Below, in pieces: positions 44,877-55,600 of a stretch of DNA of 64,000 bases; the stretch's first letter is position 1; each line of letters begins with the position of its first letter. The DNA is from Curvularia sp. ZM96 (taxonomy: Eukaryota; Ascomycota; Dothideomycetes; Pleosporales; Pleosporaceae). Position numbers and translations under genes: made by a program. The notes under the pieces were generated by a model, which saw only the letters and a list, made by a program, of their open reading frames with translations, had not been told where the DNA came from and searched no databases. Where the stretch lies: the NCBI GenBank assembly GCA_022457065.1, contig JAJGBQ010000001.1, positions 4,712,001 through 4,776,000 of the forward strand, written 5' to 3'.

Positions 44877-46642
44877 GATAAGGATTCTTGGTGTGGTTGT
44901 GATAACGATTGCAGTCGTTGGACGATTAGCGTGCATAACGGCAAAGCAGGGTTTCATGCATTGAATAGAGCGTTTTTTGATACGATTACCTGTGACTTGT
45001 TGTCGAGGTGTAGAAGTGAGGGTTTAGTTGTGGGGTTCATACAGTGACCTGGAGTTTGAAGCATATATACCTTGTCTTTTTCATCTCGCCGTTCTTTTGT
45101 CTGAGAGTTTCCAGGATGAAATGGTCGTCCGGTGAATCACTCGTACGATTCCGCGGGTGTACATGGAAAAGTATGCGTTGTCCACGTCGAGTTCTGTAGG
45201 CTCTACTCGACCAAGCCATTGCTTAGGTAACTGACATCCACACTGATCCGCTCTCGCTCGTCGTCTGAGTCGCGCATTCATGTTTGTGATCATCGCTCCA
45301 TAGCGGATCCGCGTACACGTAACGGAAAGAATAGGGAACTAACAGAATCAAGCCCGTGGAAGCGAACAACTTGACTCGGTGGAAAGACGGTAGTCCTGTT
45401 CTATGGAAAACAAGATCCTGGTCCCAACACTCTGGCGCTACGATCTTGGTACTGATTTGTATGGAGCTTGTATGCTAGTGCATCTTGGGCCTCAACGGTG
45501 GTGGGGCGCGGTGCCCATATCGGAGTGTACATATGGTAGTTGTGTAGATGGTTGGTGGGAATAGCAAAAGGGACTCGTAACGGTACTCAACAACGGTGCA
45601 ACTGCCGCGAGCGCTTTCTTTCTCTCTATCCTCTCTTTGGTTTGATCGCAGTCCCTTGCTTTCTTCTCCGCAAAGTATTGGCTACATTCTACGCGCACAC
45701 GTTCAACAAACCATGGCCGGTTCTACCCGAAGTGGCATTGCTACCCCTGGGGTTTCTGGAGTGTGGGTCCGGCAAGACTATTGCAGGGCCCTCCAGACTG
45801 GGGCAGGCGAGGCTGGAGCGGAGTATGTCGGACGGCGTACTGCAGCTAGGTACGCTCCCTCCTCGCATTTTGCACGGCAGCGCCCACAAAGGGTATGGGC
45901 GCCGAACCCCCAGTGGTGAATAGCGGAAGAGGGCCTCACTGACCAGGTCTTCCTCCGTCCTCCGATTCCGACAGTGATACGTGCGTCAAACTGGTTTGCT
46001 GCCTTTTTGCAATTGGCACCGCGTTTTGACACATCAATTGGCACCACGACGTCATGGCTTGGGCCAAAGCTGCTGGCCACACATGCACCATGGTATTGGT
46101 CGGTCGGTCGAGACTCTGGTAGTCGAAGGATGGTCGGAACAGGTTGCGAACGCTAGCCGTCCGCCACTCCCGCGTGCTACTCAATGCTTGTCTTCATGTC
46201 CAACTTGGCCATCTGTTGTGCTGTGTGTAGGCTTCCCCAGGCCTGCAACAAACTCCACGGGGTATGCACTTCGAGACGAGGGGAAGACGCGCAACCTGCC
46301 TTGTGTGCAATCGGCGAGTATCTCGGGAAAAATCTCTGTTGAGCCGCAGAGCCGCATGTGGGGCGCTAGAAGCTTCTTTGCAGCCAAGCTCCACTAAGAC
46401 GTCGGTCCGATGCTTGTCCGACTTGCCCATCTATACTCGACTGGGTGCTGATTGGCATATCTGCAACAACCGGCCTGGGGCTCACGCGGACTGAACTGGC
46501 AAGGGACCCGGCATCGCTCTCCGCCCAAGTCAAAAAATTTGCCGCCTTGGTGCCATGGAGACTCCACACGTACGTCACTCCATTCGCGTGGGAGCACCAT
46601 GGGGAGGCTTCTCCATGGGCATGGACTTTCCCCACCGGGGTT
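44877..46642. other. intergenic region upstream of MFS gene
   Basis: About 1.8 kb. The right half is the MFS promoter and contains several SYGGRG (CreA-type) matches. Overlapping open frames on both strands at 45.5-46.7 kb have no recognisable translation. No RNA gene seen. Confidence 0.5.
46630..46640. promoter_or_regulatory. creA site: adjacent CreA-type sites before MFS gene
   Basis: CCCCAC (46630-46635; GTGGGG on the minus strand) directly abuts CCGGGG (46635-46640). Both fit SYGGRG, the binding consensus of the carbon catabolite repressor CreA, and pairs are the functional form in Aspergillus. They lie two bases before the TATA box, so binding could block initiation. This is a sequence match only. 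Confidence 0.45.
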
Positions 46643-46648
46643 TATAAA
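46643..46648 (+). promoter_or_regulatory. TATA box of MFS transporter gene
   Basis: TATAAA within GTTTATAAAGG, 130 bp before the ATG at 46773 and followed by a pyrimidine-rich leader (CTTCCCTTTCATCACCC). Confidence 0.65.
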
Positions 46649-46772
46649 GGGCGGAGACGTGGCCGCTAAAGGCATTGTTGTGCGTGTTGTGCGTGCGAGA
46701 GACAACCCGTCGTCTTGCTGCCTATATTCTCTTCCCTTTCATCACCCTTTCCGTCGCTGATTATTGCCCATC

Positions 46773-48547
46773 ATGGACGAGAAGGATACCAAGATGGTCG
46801 AGGTCGACAACAAGTCGGCAGACCCACATCTCCAGACCGAAAAGAACGACAACATTCAGGTTGCTCCTGCTCCTGACTACACTGCGCCCAAGGCGAGGAC
46901 AGAGCAGCTCGAAGATGCCAGAGGGTGGGAATCCGAGAATCTGATCCAGGATCTTTCGAAGCAGCTCGAGCAGGCCAACTACCAGAAGGGCTTCTTCGAC
47001 CTCGAGTTCAAGAACCCAAAGCACTTCACATGGATGCTGGTTGCCTTTGCGTCCATGGGTGGTCTCCTCTCTGGTCTCGATCAGTCGCTCATCTCCGGTG
47101 CCAATCTAACACTGCCCAAAGATTTGGGCCTTACTGACCAGCAAAACTCGCTGGTTAACTCTGGCATGCCTCTGGGTGGTACGTAACCTTTGGTTTCCTT
47201 CTGCAAACTTCAAGCTAATATGATTTAGCTGTCGCTGGTGCTTTTCTCATCTCGCCATGTAACGAATATTTTGGTCGCCGCTGGGCCATCATCATTTCCT
47301 GTATTCTCTACACCATTGGCGGTGCTCTCGAAGCTGGAGCCATGAACTATGGTATGATTGTCGCCGCCCGTGTCATCCTGGGAGCTGGAGTCGGTCTCGA
47401 AGGAGGTACTGTCCCTGTCTACGTCGCCGAAACCGTCGAGAGCAGGATACGTGGTAACCTTGTCTCGCTGTACCAATTCAACATCGCCCTCGGAGAAGTT
47501 CTTGGATACGCGGTTGCCGCTATGTTTATCACTGTTCCTGGAAACTGGCGCTACATTCTCGGTTCCTCGCTCGTTTTCAGTACCATCATGGGTATCGGTA
47601 TTCTCTTCATGCCAGAAAGTCCTCGATACTTGATGCACAAGAACAAGCCTCTTGAGGCCTTCAAGGTGTGGAAGCGTATCCGCGGTATTGCTACGCACGA
47701 GGCTCGTGAAGAGTTCTTCGTCATGAAGGTTAGCACCGAGATGGAGGAGGCCGAAGTTGCTGCCGGACGCACAAACCGTTTCCCATGGATGGACTTTTTC
47801 ACCAAAGCCCGCCCACGCCGTGCCATTATCTACGCCAATATTATGATATTCCTTGGCCAATTCACCGGCATTAATGCAATTATGTATTATATGTCGGTTT
47901 TGATGTCGCAAATCGGCTTCGACACCTACGACGCCACTTACATGTCGCTTGTTGGAGGAGGTTCGCTTCTCCTTGGCACAATTCCTGCCATTTTCCTCAT
48001 GGAAACCTGCGGCCGTCGCTTCTGGGCTATTGCCATGTTGCCTGGTTTCTTCATCGGCCTTGTTCTAGTCGGCGTCTCGTACCAAATTTCTGGTCTGAGC
48101 GGCAAACTTGCTGTCTACTTTATCGGCCTGATTCTCTACATGCTGTTCTTTGGTTCCTACGCTGCTCTCACTTGGGTCATTCCTTCGGAGGTCTACCCAA
48201 CTTACCTCCGTTCTTACGGCATGACCACCTCAACTGCATGGCTGTTCCTCTCCTCCTTCATCGTCACCTACAACTTCACCAGCATGCAGGAAGCCTTCAC
48301 CAAGACTGGTCTTACCCTTGGATTTTTCGGTGGTATCGCTGTTGTCGGATGGTTCTACCAGATCCTCTTTATGCCTGAGACCAAGGATCTTACGCTTGAG
48401 GAAATCGACCAGCTGTTCCAAAAGCCAACGAGCCAGCTTGTTAAGGAGAACATGAAGAGCTCTATGGAAGTCACAAAGGATCTATGCTGCTTCAGATTCA
48501 AGAAAGTATTCATCGACAACAACCGCAGGCTCAAGCGCGAGGAGTAG
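46773..48547 (+). CDS. MFS transporter, sugar porter family
   Basis: A plasma-membrane proton symporter-type protein of 574 residues on exons 46773-47178 and 47229-48547. About 85 hydrophilic cytosolic residues precede the first membrane segment (FTWMLVAFASMGGLLSG). Sugar-porter signatures are present: NEYFGRRWAI after the second helix, PESPRYLM before the central loop, and ETCGRR in the second half. PETKDLTLEEID closes the last helix. GQFTGINAIMYYMS is the helix-7 signature of hexose and inositol carriers. Twelve segments can be counted. The substrate cannot be decided: hexose, inositol or quinate-type carriers are all possible. CreA-type sites beside its TATA box suggest carbon control. Translation starts at ATG in ATCATGGACG; the preceding TTG is not used. 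Confidence 0.95.
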
Positions 48548-49338
48548 AGGATGACTGTGTGTTGACTTGCGTGATCATCTACTCTACCTCTCAAAGGGGC
48601 TCCATGAACATCATTTGATGAGTATACGAAGTTGGGAGAAGACATTTTGAAGTGTCTATAGCGACTATGATGTTATATAAATTTCTGTAATGATTCAATA
48701 CCCCGGATATATTCCATGAATTAAAGTTATCATACTACCAAATCCATTGCACCTCGCTACCAAGCTGCATTCAATGTGGTTTGCAGTACTGTTCATCCTG
48801 ATAGTATGATTTAGTCTCAAGCTTCTATGCAGAGAAACTGAGACACTAACTTCCACTTGCAAACTTCTTGCAAACTTCATACAACACTTCATCACGTAAT
48901 CAAGACAGCCCCCACAACGGTTACCTTCTATTGATCTTGTTAAAGTCAAAGACTTTTGCATTTTGATTTTGCTTCTGTTGGCAGCGTACAACACTTTCTA
49001 ATTAGAAATAAAAGTAGACTTTAGTAATATCAAGCAAACCATCATATTTCCACTGCAACGCACTGCAGTCCTCATAGGAAATTACGTAAAGGTTTCAGTC
49101 CAAATCAATCAAGAAAGCCTAAGACAGTCCATACGTCGCACACACACAGTAACAGCATGTATTATACATGCACCTTTGTGATCAGAAACACCATCAGACA
49201 TGTCTCACCAACGTGATCTTCCTCTCCCTTAAAGAGAAGAATTATTTTTACCAACTTTACACTCCACTTCCCCCCTCTTTCCTTCCATCCATTCAACCAT
49301 CTTCTGGAGCTCTGTTCAGATTGTATACCAGTGCACTG

Positions 49339-49425
<87 letters not shown>

Positions 49426-51572
49426 AGAAAATTATTCCATCTTCCTACAACAAGGAGATATCTATTCCCCGCCATCCTTCTCCAAGCCCAGAAAAAGCGG
49501 AGAGACCTACTTAATCCACCGCCTCCAACTCTCACATACCAAACAGAAAGCTTAAGCGAGCGAACTTACCGATTGTTCAAACCACGCCCAAACGATCCGA
49601 TACAAGGTCTCCCTCTCGCCTGGAGAAATGACATTCCCCCTCCTCCCTCTCGACAGCACTGGACCTCTAGATTCTACGCCTCACGCTTCTGTGTCCAGCA
49701 CGTTACTACCACCCCATTGGCTTCCTGTCATTTCCCTCACTGCTGCGGGTGTGGTAGGGGTGCGGTATCGCGTGTGCTGGAAGCGATGGGGTGGAGGAGG
49801 GTAAGGGGCGCGGGGGCTGAGGGGGATGGGACGAGGCAACTTCTGCTTTTTCTGCTTTTCAGGGGGTATACGAATGGGGGGATGAGCATAAGGGCTGATG
49901 AAGTATCAAGAGAGGATATGATGGTCAAGGGGAGGCGGTGCTGAGAAGAATGGGGGTGGTGTGAAGACTAGTAAAGATGGATTTCTTTTCAGATAAGGGA
50001 TAGTGGGGTCTAGATAGATTGAAGTACGGGACTTTTCGTGTATTAAGAAGGTTCTAAAACGTAATCTAGCTTTTCCAGAGGGTAAACGCTTTTTCTATGC
50101 ACTAGGTTACTGCTTCGAGCACCTTTATCAATGTCTTGTCCGTGGAGCTGCGTCAGGTTCAGTGCCTGGGCTCACGGCACATGTGCTGTAACAGTCTCTT
50201 CCTCTAGCGAACAGTCATCTGATGCAACAACTCGCTTAAGCACTGCTATTGTAAACTATATTCTCTCACAAACATGAATAGTGATGCTAAAAGTTCCTTT
50301 CCCTAACAACTGCCTTACAAAAGTTGACTCTTCTATATTTCCTAGCAAATAGTTTTCATAGTATTGCATCTTAAACCTTCTGATATTATAGAAGTCTGGC
50401 ATTGTATGTTGATAAAGCAAGTACAAATTGTCAGAAAGGCTTCACGTGATTGATATCTGGCTTTGAAATCGAAGCTGCTTGGAATTAACGGCGACTATTT
50501 ATTCATCATATAATCATATAGTATAGTAGCGAGGATTTAGTCACAAAAAACTGGAAGCGTCAACATTACAGTTCTGGCGCGTTGTCGATACAACTACGAA
50601 GTAATGTATAGCTAGTAGGTACTCATTCAACCAAGTACCACGCCTCGCCGAAACTACCGTACCCTCAATTCCCTTCCTCAGACGACCGAAATTCCAAACT
50701 AGCCACATTTTGATCATCCATTACGTAGCCCATTCCGCTCCAGACTGATTGGTGGGACAACACCCGCAATTAGGTAGGTCGGCCGTGAACAGCAAGGCTG
50801 ATCCATTCCGCTTGTGTCTCCGAAGGACCGACCGACATGAGACATGTTGTCATCGGACATATCATGCGGCAAGGCTGAGACTAACAGTTAGATACATGTC
50901 TTGTGACTTCGGCGACGGATCGGGCAAGGCGGTGTACGGGATCGCGGGAGGTCATGTGCGAGGGAAAACTAAGTTGGTTGAAGATCAACGTCGAGGCATT
51001 GCTTGCACAGTATGAATGACAAAAGCACGTTTGTAATGCTTTGGATTCTGAATAATGTGACTAGCATATGGTATGATCGTAGAGCTGTGGACAGGGTACG
51101 CATAACCCCAGGAAAGTAGCCGTGTTTGTATTAGTTCACTGCTACTACTGAGAGCAATTCGCAGGGTTCGAGGTTATTACAACAGACCCAACAAGGTTTC
51201 CAATTCGCACTGTAGCGGTACGTGTGGTGATCGAGAGGGTCGTAATAGTTTATCCACAGTCTTTCATCCCAGAAAAGTTCGGAACGTAGATATCGGCGGC
51301 ATAGCCGAGAGAACGGAGATAGTTATCCGAAGTCGATCAAGATGCTTCGTACAACGCTTATGTCGTCAGCACGCTTCGCACAGTCCAACGCGCCATGTAG
51401 TGGTGTTTGTCGAGTGGGTATGGTCCTAAGTCCGAACGCTTTCTACAGCACCGAAATATCCCTTAAACTTCTCAGTCTTTCCTCGTTCGTGGTGTAGCAT
51501 AGCCCCACTCCATATGCTCCGCCCGGAGACGCAGTCAGCCGTCAGTATTCGCCGTTCTTCATTCCTCATTTG
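48548..51572. other. 3-kb gene-free region with microsatellite
   Basis: AT-rich sequence with no coding frame that I can support. The open frame 49168-49944 (+) exists only because the CA repeat is stop-free, and its flanks are unrecognisable. No transposase remnant or inverted repeat seen. Confidence 0.55.
49340..49423. repeat. CA dinucleotide microsatellite, about 42 units
   Basis: An uninterrupted run of CA units of 84 nt, by far the longest simple repeat in the window. Reading across it gives poly Thr-His or poly Val-Cys, which produces false open frames on both strands. Confidence 0.97.
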
Positions 51573-51983
51573 TCATCGCCCATCCGTCTGCCCTTGTTCT
51601 TTTGCTCTCCTCTTTTCAGCAACCATTGCAATCTTCCTCTCCATTTCGTTCTTCTTAAGCACTAGTTCGGCGCGTGTGACTTCGAGTTGGGCGATTCGCT
51701 CTTCTGGTGAAGCTTGGAGAAACTGTTGCTTTTGCTGTAGAAGTAGATTGTTAGTATGACAGCTTCTTGAAGGACTGAGACTTAGACGAGCAACCCAATG
51801 GGTCGTCATAGGAACACTACATATTCAAGAGGGAAGTTTTTTTTCGATATGACATGAATACCAACATACCTGCTTGAGTTCCCGCTGTCCCTTCAACCCC
51901 GCGCCATAAATGCTCCCGGTTATCGTAATCGCGGCGACTGCGCCTGTCATGATCCAGCGCCGGACCGTCTGGAGCGTAGCCAT
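51573..51983 (-). CDS. small single-pass membrane protein with C-terminal helix
   Basis: A 91-residue protein on exons 51983-51870 and 51734-51573; the 135-bp intron has a GTATGT donor and a TACTAAC branch point. Residues 10-30 (WIMTGAVAAITITGSIYGAGL) form a likely transmembrane segment after a short basic N-terminus with no acidic residue, as in many inner mitochondrial membrane proteins. The rest is a charged helix (ERIAQLEVTRAELVLKKNEMERKI) suited to a coiled coil. I do not recognise the family; a respiratory-chain assembly or MICOS-like role is possible but unproven. It is divergent from the DASH subunit gene across 288 bp. Confidence 0.8.
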
Positions 51984-52271
51984 GGTTCCCCGCGGACTGG
52001 ATTTGGATAGACGACGCGACAAGGGGGTCAACGGTGGTGCATAACCTTATTACGAAGAGCAATTGAGTCGAGGCCGCAGAAAAGTCGAAGCGGAGTGGAG
52101 ATTCTGATCGCCAAGCCCTGTTCGCCGCGGGAGTCCCACCACGATCCAAATGCGACGCGCTCCCCCCGCTTCTGCACCCACAACAAATACAACCACAACG
52201 TCCACGACGAAACGTCCACCTCGTAACCTAGACGTACCCCTGCGAAGAAGCCGCCAGTCACAGCTATTGCG
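51984..52271. promoter_or_regulatory. short divergent promoter, membrane protein / HSK3
   Basis: 288 bp separate the two opposing start codons. It must hold both promoters unless leaders are very short. No TATA box is obvious. Confidence 0.5.
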
Positions 52272-52647
52272 ATGTCGAATATCCCGCGCTCACATACCCC
52301 AGGCGGCTCGCGCCTCAGTACGGTGCCGTCGCAAAAGCCACGCCAACTTTCTCACTTGCAGGCGCAATTGGCACAGCTGACAGCAAACATGGCGGATCTG
52401 GAAAGTCTGATGCGGATGACGGCAGGTCAGGCTCAGGATATGCGGGGCTTGGGTGGTTATGCTGGCGCCATGTAAGTCGCAGTGGCAGGGTTATTCGGGT
52501 CAACTCTGGGACGAGGGACAGAGTCCAAGCTGTCGGCAAGACGGGTGCTAACACTAGTCGCACAGGTTTATGGCAGCCAGCAAAGTACTGGGAGAAGAGA
52601 CGGTCAAGGGCGGCGGGACGGCCGAAGAGAGGAAGGAGAGGGAATGA
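52272..52647 (+). CDS. DASH/Dam1 complex subunit Hsk3-like
   Basis: A 93-residue protein on exons 52272-52471 and 52566-52647. The DASH complex couples kinetochores to microtubules in fungi. The central helix (QKPRQLSHLQAQLAQLTANM then ADLESLMRMTAGQAQDM) followed by RGLGGYAGAMFMAASKVLGEE matches the small Hsk3 family as I remember it. An N-terminal Ser/Pro/Arg tail of about 20 residues and an acidic-basic C-terminal tail surround the helix. The intron falls inside the ATG codon of AGAM. Length is slightly above the budding-yeast protein (about 70). The protein is too small for strong independent evidence, but the motif is distinctive. Confidence 0.88.
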
Positions 52648-55600
52648 AACGATTAAATATGACCACACTGCGGCTGTGCCGTATATCCCACCCGCGCCTC
52701 GAATACCGCGACGACACCGAACCTATCAATAGCTCAAAGCGATACCGTTCTTGGCAATTTCTGTGTCATATAAACGCGGCTGGCAAGATAGGGAGCGTGG
52801 ATGTCACCGCACCAAGGATGCTGGTATAGATGTCACTAAGGGGACTAAACCAAGACCGTGGCAGAGGATACTTAAGAGATGGAACTATTGTGGCGCATAA
52901 AAAGAGATTTTACGAACCATATGATGGTTCCTAAAGCGACACTCGATTGGGGTGGTATGAGGAATCGTGTAGACATCCAGCAATGTACTCAGACACTCAC
53001 GATAACCATCCCCACTTCCCCCGATTTGGTGGTCGAGGATATTGTGGGGGGCCCGTATCAAATCCACTTTCAGACGATCACCCAATGCCTACCACTCTGA
53101 TTGCCTGGCTTGCACAACCGGCCGACGGCGAAGTCAGCTATCATGGCGCGAAGCAGCCGCAAACACGACAATATCAAAAGCACAATCTCAGCCGTTCAAC
53201 AAGATACAGGGTCTGATGTTCTTATCAACTGCGTTGATTCGCCAGTGCACATCACTGGGGAAGCCAAACGTTGCTCATTGCTTGCCGCGCAGCCGCAGCG
53301 TACGCTTCCCTGCGTGAGATAAGGTACCGAGAGATAGTCGATCTCTGTTTTACATCCGCAATAGGAAGGCCCCTGCCTGTCTGGATACGTGGACTACGTG
53401 GGTTTCGTCCTATCTGGCCAGTTTGGTATGTTTTCATGAGTGTTATTGGTTGCTTGGATGGTAAGTGAGGAGGAGGTGAGGCTGAAAGGGGGGTGCAAGC
53501 ACCACTAAGAGTACCGCTATCATATTGCGCCATGATAACGCTTGATGGTATCACTGTGCACGACATGGCTTTGGCAGTAGACCCTGCGTTCTATAAGAAG
53601 TCCCGTGTGCCGCCATTGCATTTCAGGCTGGAAAGCAAATCTGCCCCTCGTTTCTGTGCACTTGACGACCTGGTTCCGGTCCGCCGTTGTTGACCACCTT
53701 CCGCCGACAGCGCCAAGATGGCGCGCCTTGAAGACGACGTTTTTTTTCCCTCGAAGACACTAGAGTTAGCTGTGGACGGCCGATCTCAAGAGAACAGTGT
53801 TTGAGGAAAGCCACCTCGGTCTCCTATTTTTCTGGTCGTTCGTGGTAGTGAATGCCGGCGTGCAGCCATCCACGCGTCGGCCGGATTGACCGAAGCAAGC
53901 AACGCACAAACCCCTCCACTCCGTTGCGTGTCCCAAGCCCGGTGGAATCATGTAGCAAACGTCACGCCGAGAGCCGCGCCCTTGCCACTGCCCAGATTCA
54001 ACAACGACAACAATAATTCGGGATGACATGCAAGCTGGCCAAGATTGGACGAAACAACCTTGTACCAAACTGGAGGCATAGCACGCGAGCCTCCACGTCA
54101 GCGACGGCAACGAGCACACGATCAGGAAGGACCCTTTCCCACTTGGAGGCCACGGCCGACCCCGTCGATAGTCGACCGTTGTGTGCCCAATGTGGATCGT
54201 CCAAGGGCGGTGTTGTGGACGACGATCAAGGGGATCATCGTCCGAATTACCCATATACGACTTGCCTAAATGAATCACGTACTATAACCCCCACGGGTAT
54301 CCCGCGTCTCGTATCGAAGGCATGCGACCTCGAAACCCTGCCCACAACCACCGGGCGTCTCGACTTGAGGGAGAGCGTAGGAGACATGCATCCGTGTGCT
54401 CCTAGGGACTTGGGGGTGTGGCTCTATGGTATCGATGGTCGGGCGGTTGCAGCGGTTGCGTAGTGCCGTGACTACCGTGCGAATGTGGGTTTTGGTGCAG
54501 CACCAGTCCCAAACATTGCGGGACAACGAGCGGATATCTCCGTAGGAGAGGGTTTTTCCGAAGCGTTGCAGACATCCGACAATACAGCGTTGCGACGTGT
54601 TTCGGAGTCGAGATTGGATATGGCGGAATGGAGCATAGCACAGTACAGAGGCTCGTGTTGTTGAACGACTACTGTGTGTGTAGCGTGCCCAAAGCCATCA
54701 ATGCAGCGACAAGCGAGGTTAGAGCGGATTCAGTCGGGTTTAGCAAAGGATCTAGGCTCCACTCTACCTGCTCATGCATGCAAGTCAGAAGCAAATGGCG
54801 TTTTTTGGGGGGCAAAAAGAGAGGAGAGTGGCTTTGCATGGACATGGGTGCGACGCCTGACCGCTTGCTCTTTTTGGGACAAGGTACGTGGGGGTGCATC
54901 CTCTTCTCAATATCACACGTACCCTGCCTGCATGCCTCTACTACTGATGAGTAAACGCAAAACGGAGCTCCTGGGCCGCCTTGAATTGCACGGGCGAAAA
55001 AATGGCTCAGCAGTCGGCGAAGCGTGTGCCGTAGTGACATGACTTGGCGGCGACACTGGTTCGCATGTGAAAGTATGCTGCAGTGGTGAGCCGGGATCTA
55101 AACGACTGGTTCCAAATTAGCCGATGCGCGACGTCAACCATCGGTGGTTGTGGGTGGCTAGATGAATCAGGTCCGAAGTAATGCCAGTCGGCATAAGCAG
55201 TGCAAGTGGTACAGTAGCTGGGTAAATTGCTGGACCCTTTTACAGCTTTTGAGGGAATGTAAAGCGTTGGTGGGTACCTAGTAGAATCGGGGTTGACCCA
55301 GCAAAGCAGTGCAGGTGCACCAACCTACTACCACAGCTCGGTAGTCTAATGGCAAAACCGTTGGCGGCTGAATTTGACATGCTGCAAAGGCAATGCTAGC
55401 CAAGAGCGAGCGACACTTGTCCGATCTTGATAGACGGCGTCAGAAACACACAGATCGTAGCCCAAACTTCAAAAACCCTCCATTTGTAACTGTGTCTCAC
55501 GTGCTTTCACTGTGGTACCATACATGTGTCTTAGCCGTGTGTGATCGGCTCTCTGGGCGAATGTATGTACCGTATGCAGGACGTCCGTCCTGACGTATGT

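Noticed and set aside
47225..47911. 228-codon minus-strand frame inside the MFS gene
   Set aside because: Antisense shadow of the well-supported transporter coding sequence.
49168..49944. 258-codon open frame across the CA repeat
   Set aside because: Openness comes from the stop-free repeat; flanking translation is unrecognised and no splice-linked exons support it.
55321..55365. Segment resembling a tRNA D-arm (GCTCGGTAGTCTAATGG)
   Set aside because: No matching acceptor stem, anticodon arm or GGTTCRA T-loop follows within tRNA length.
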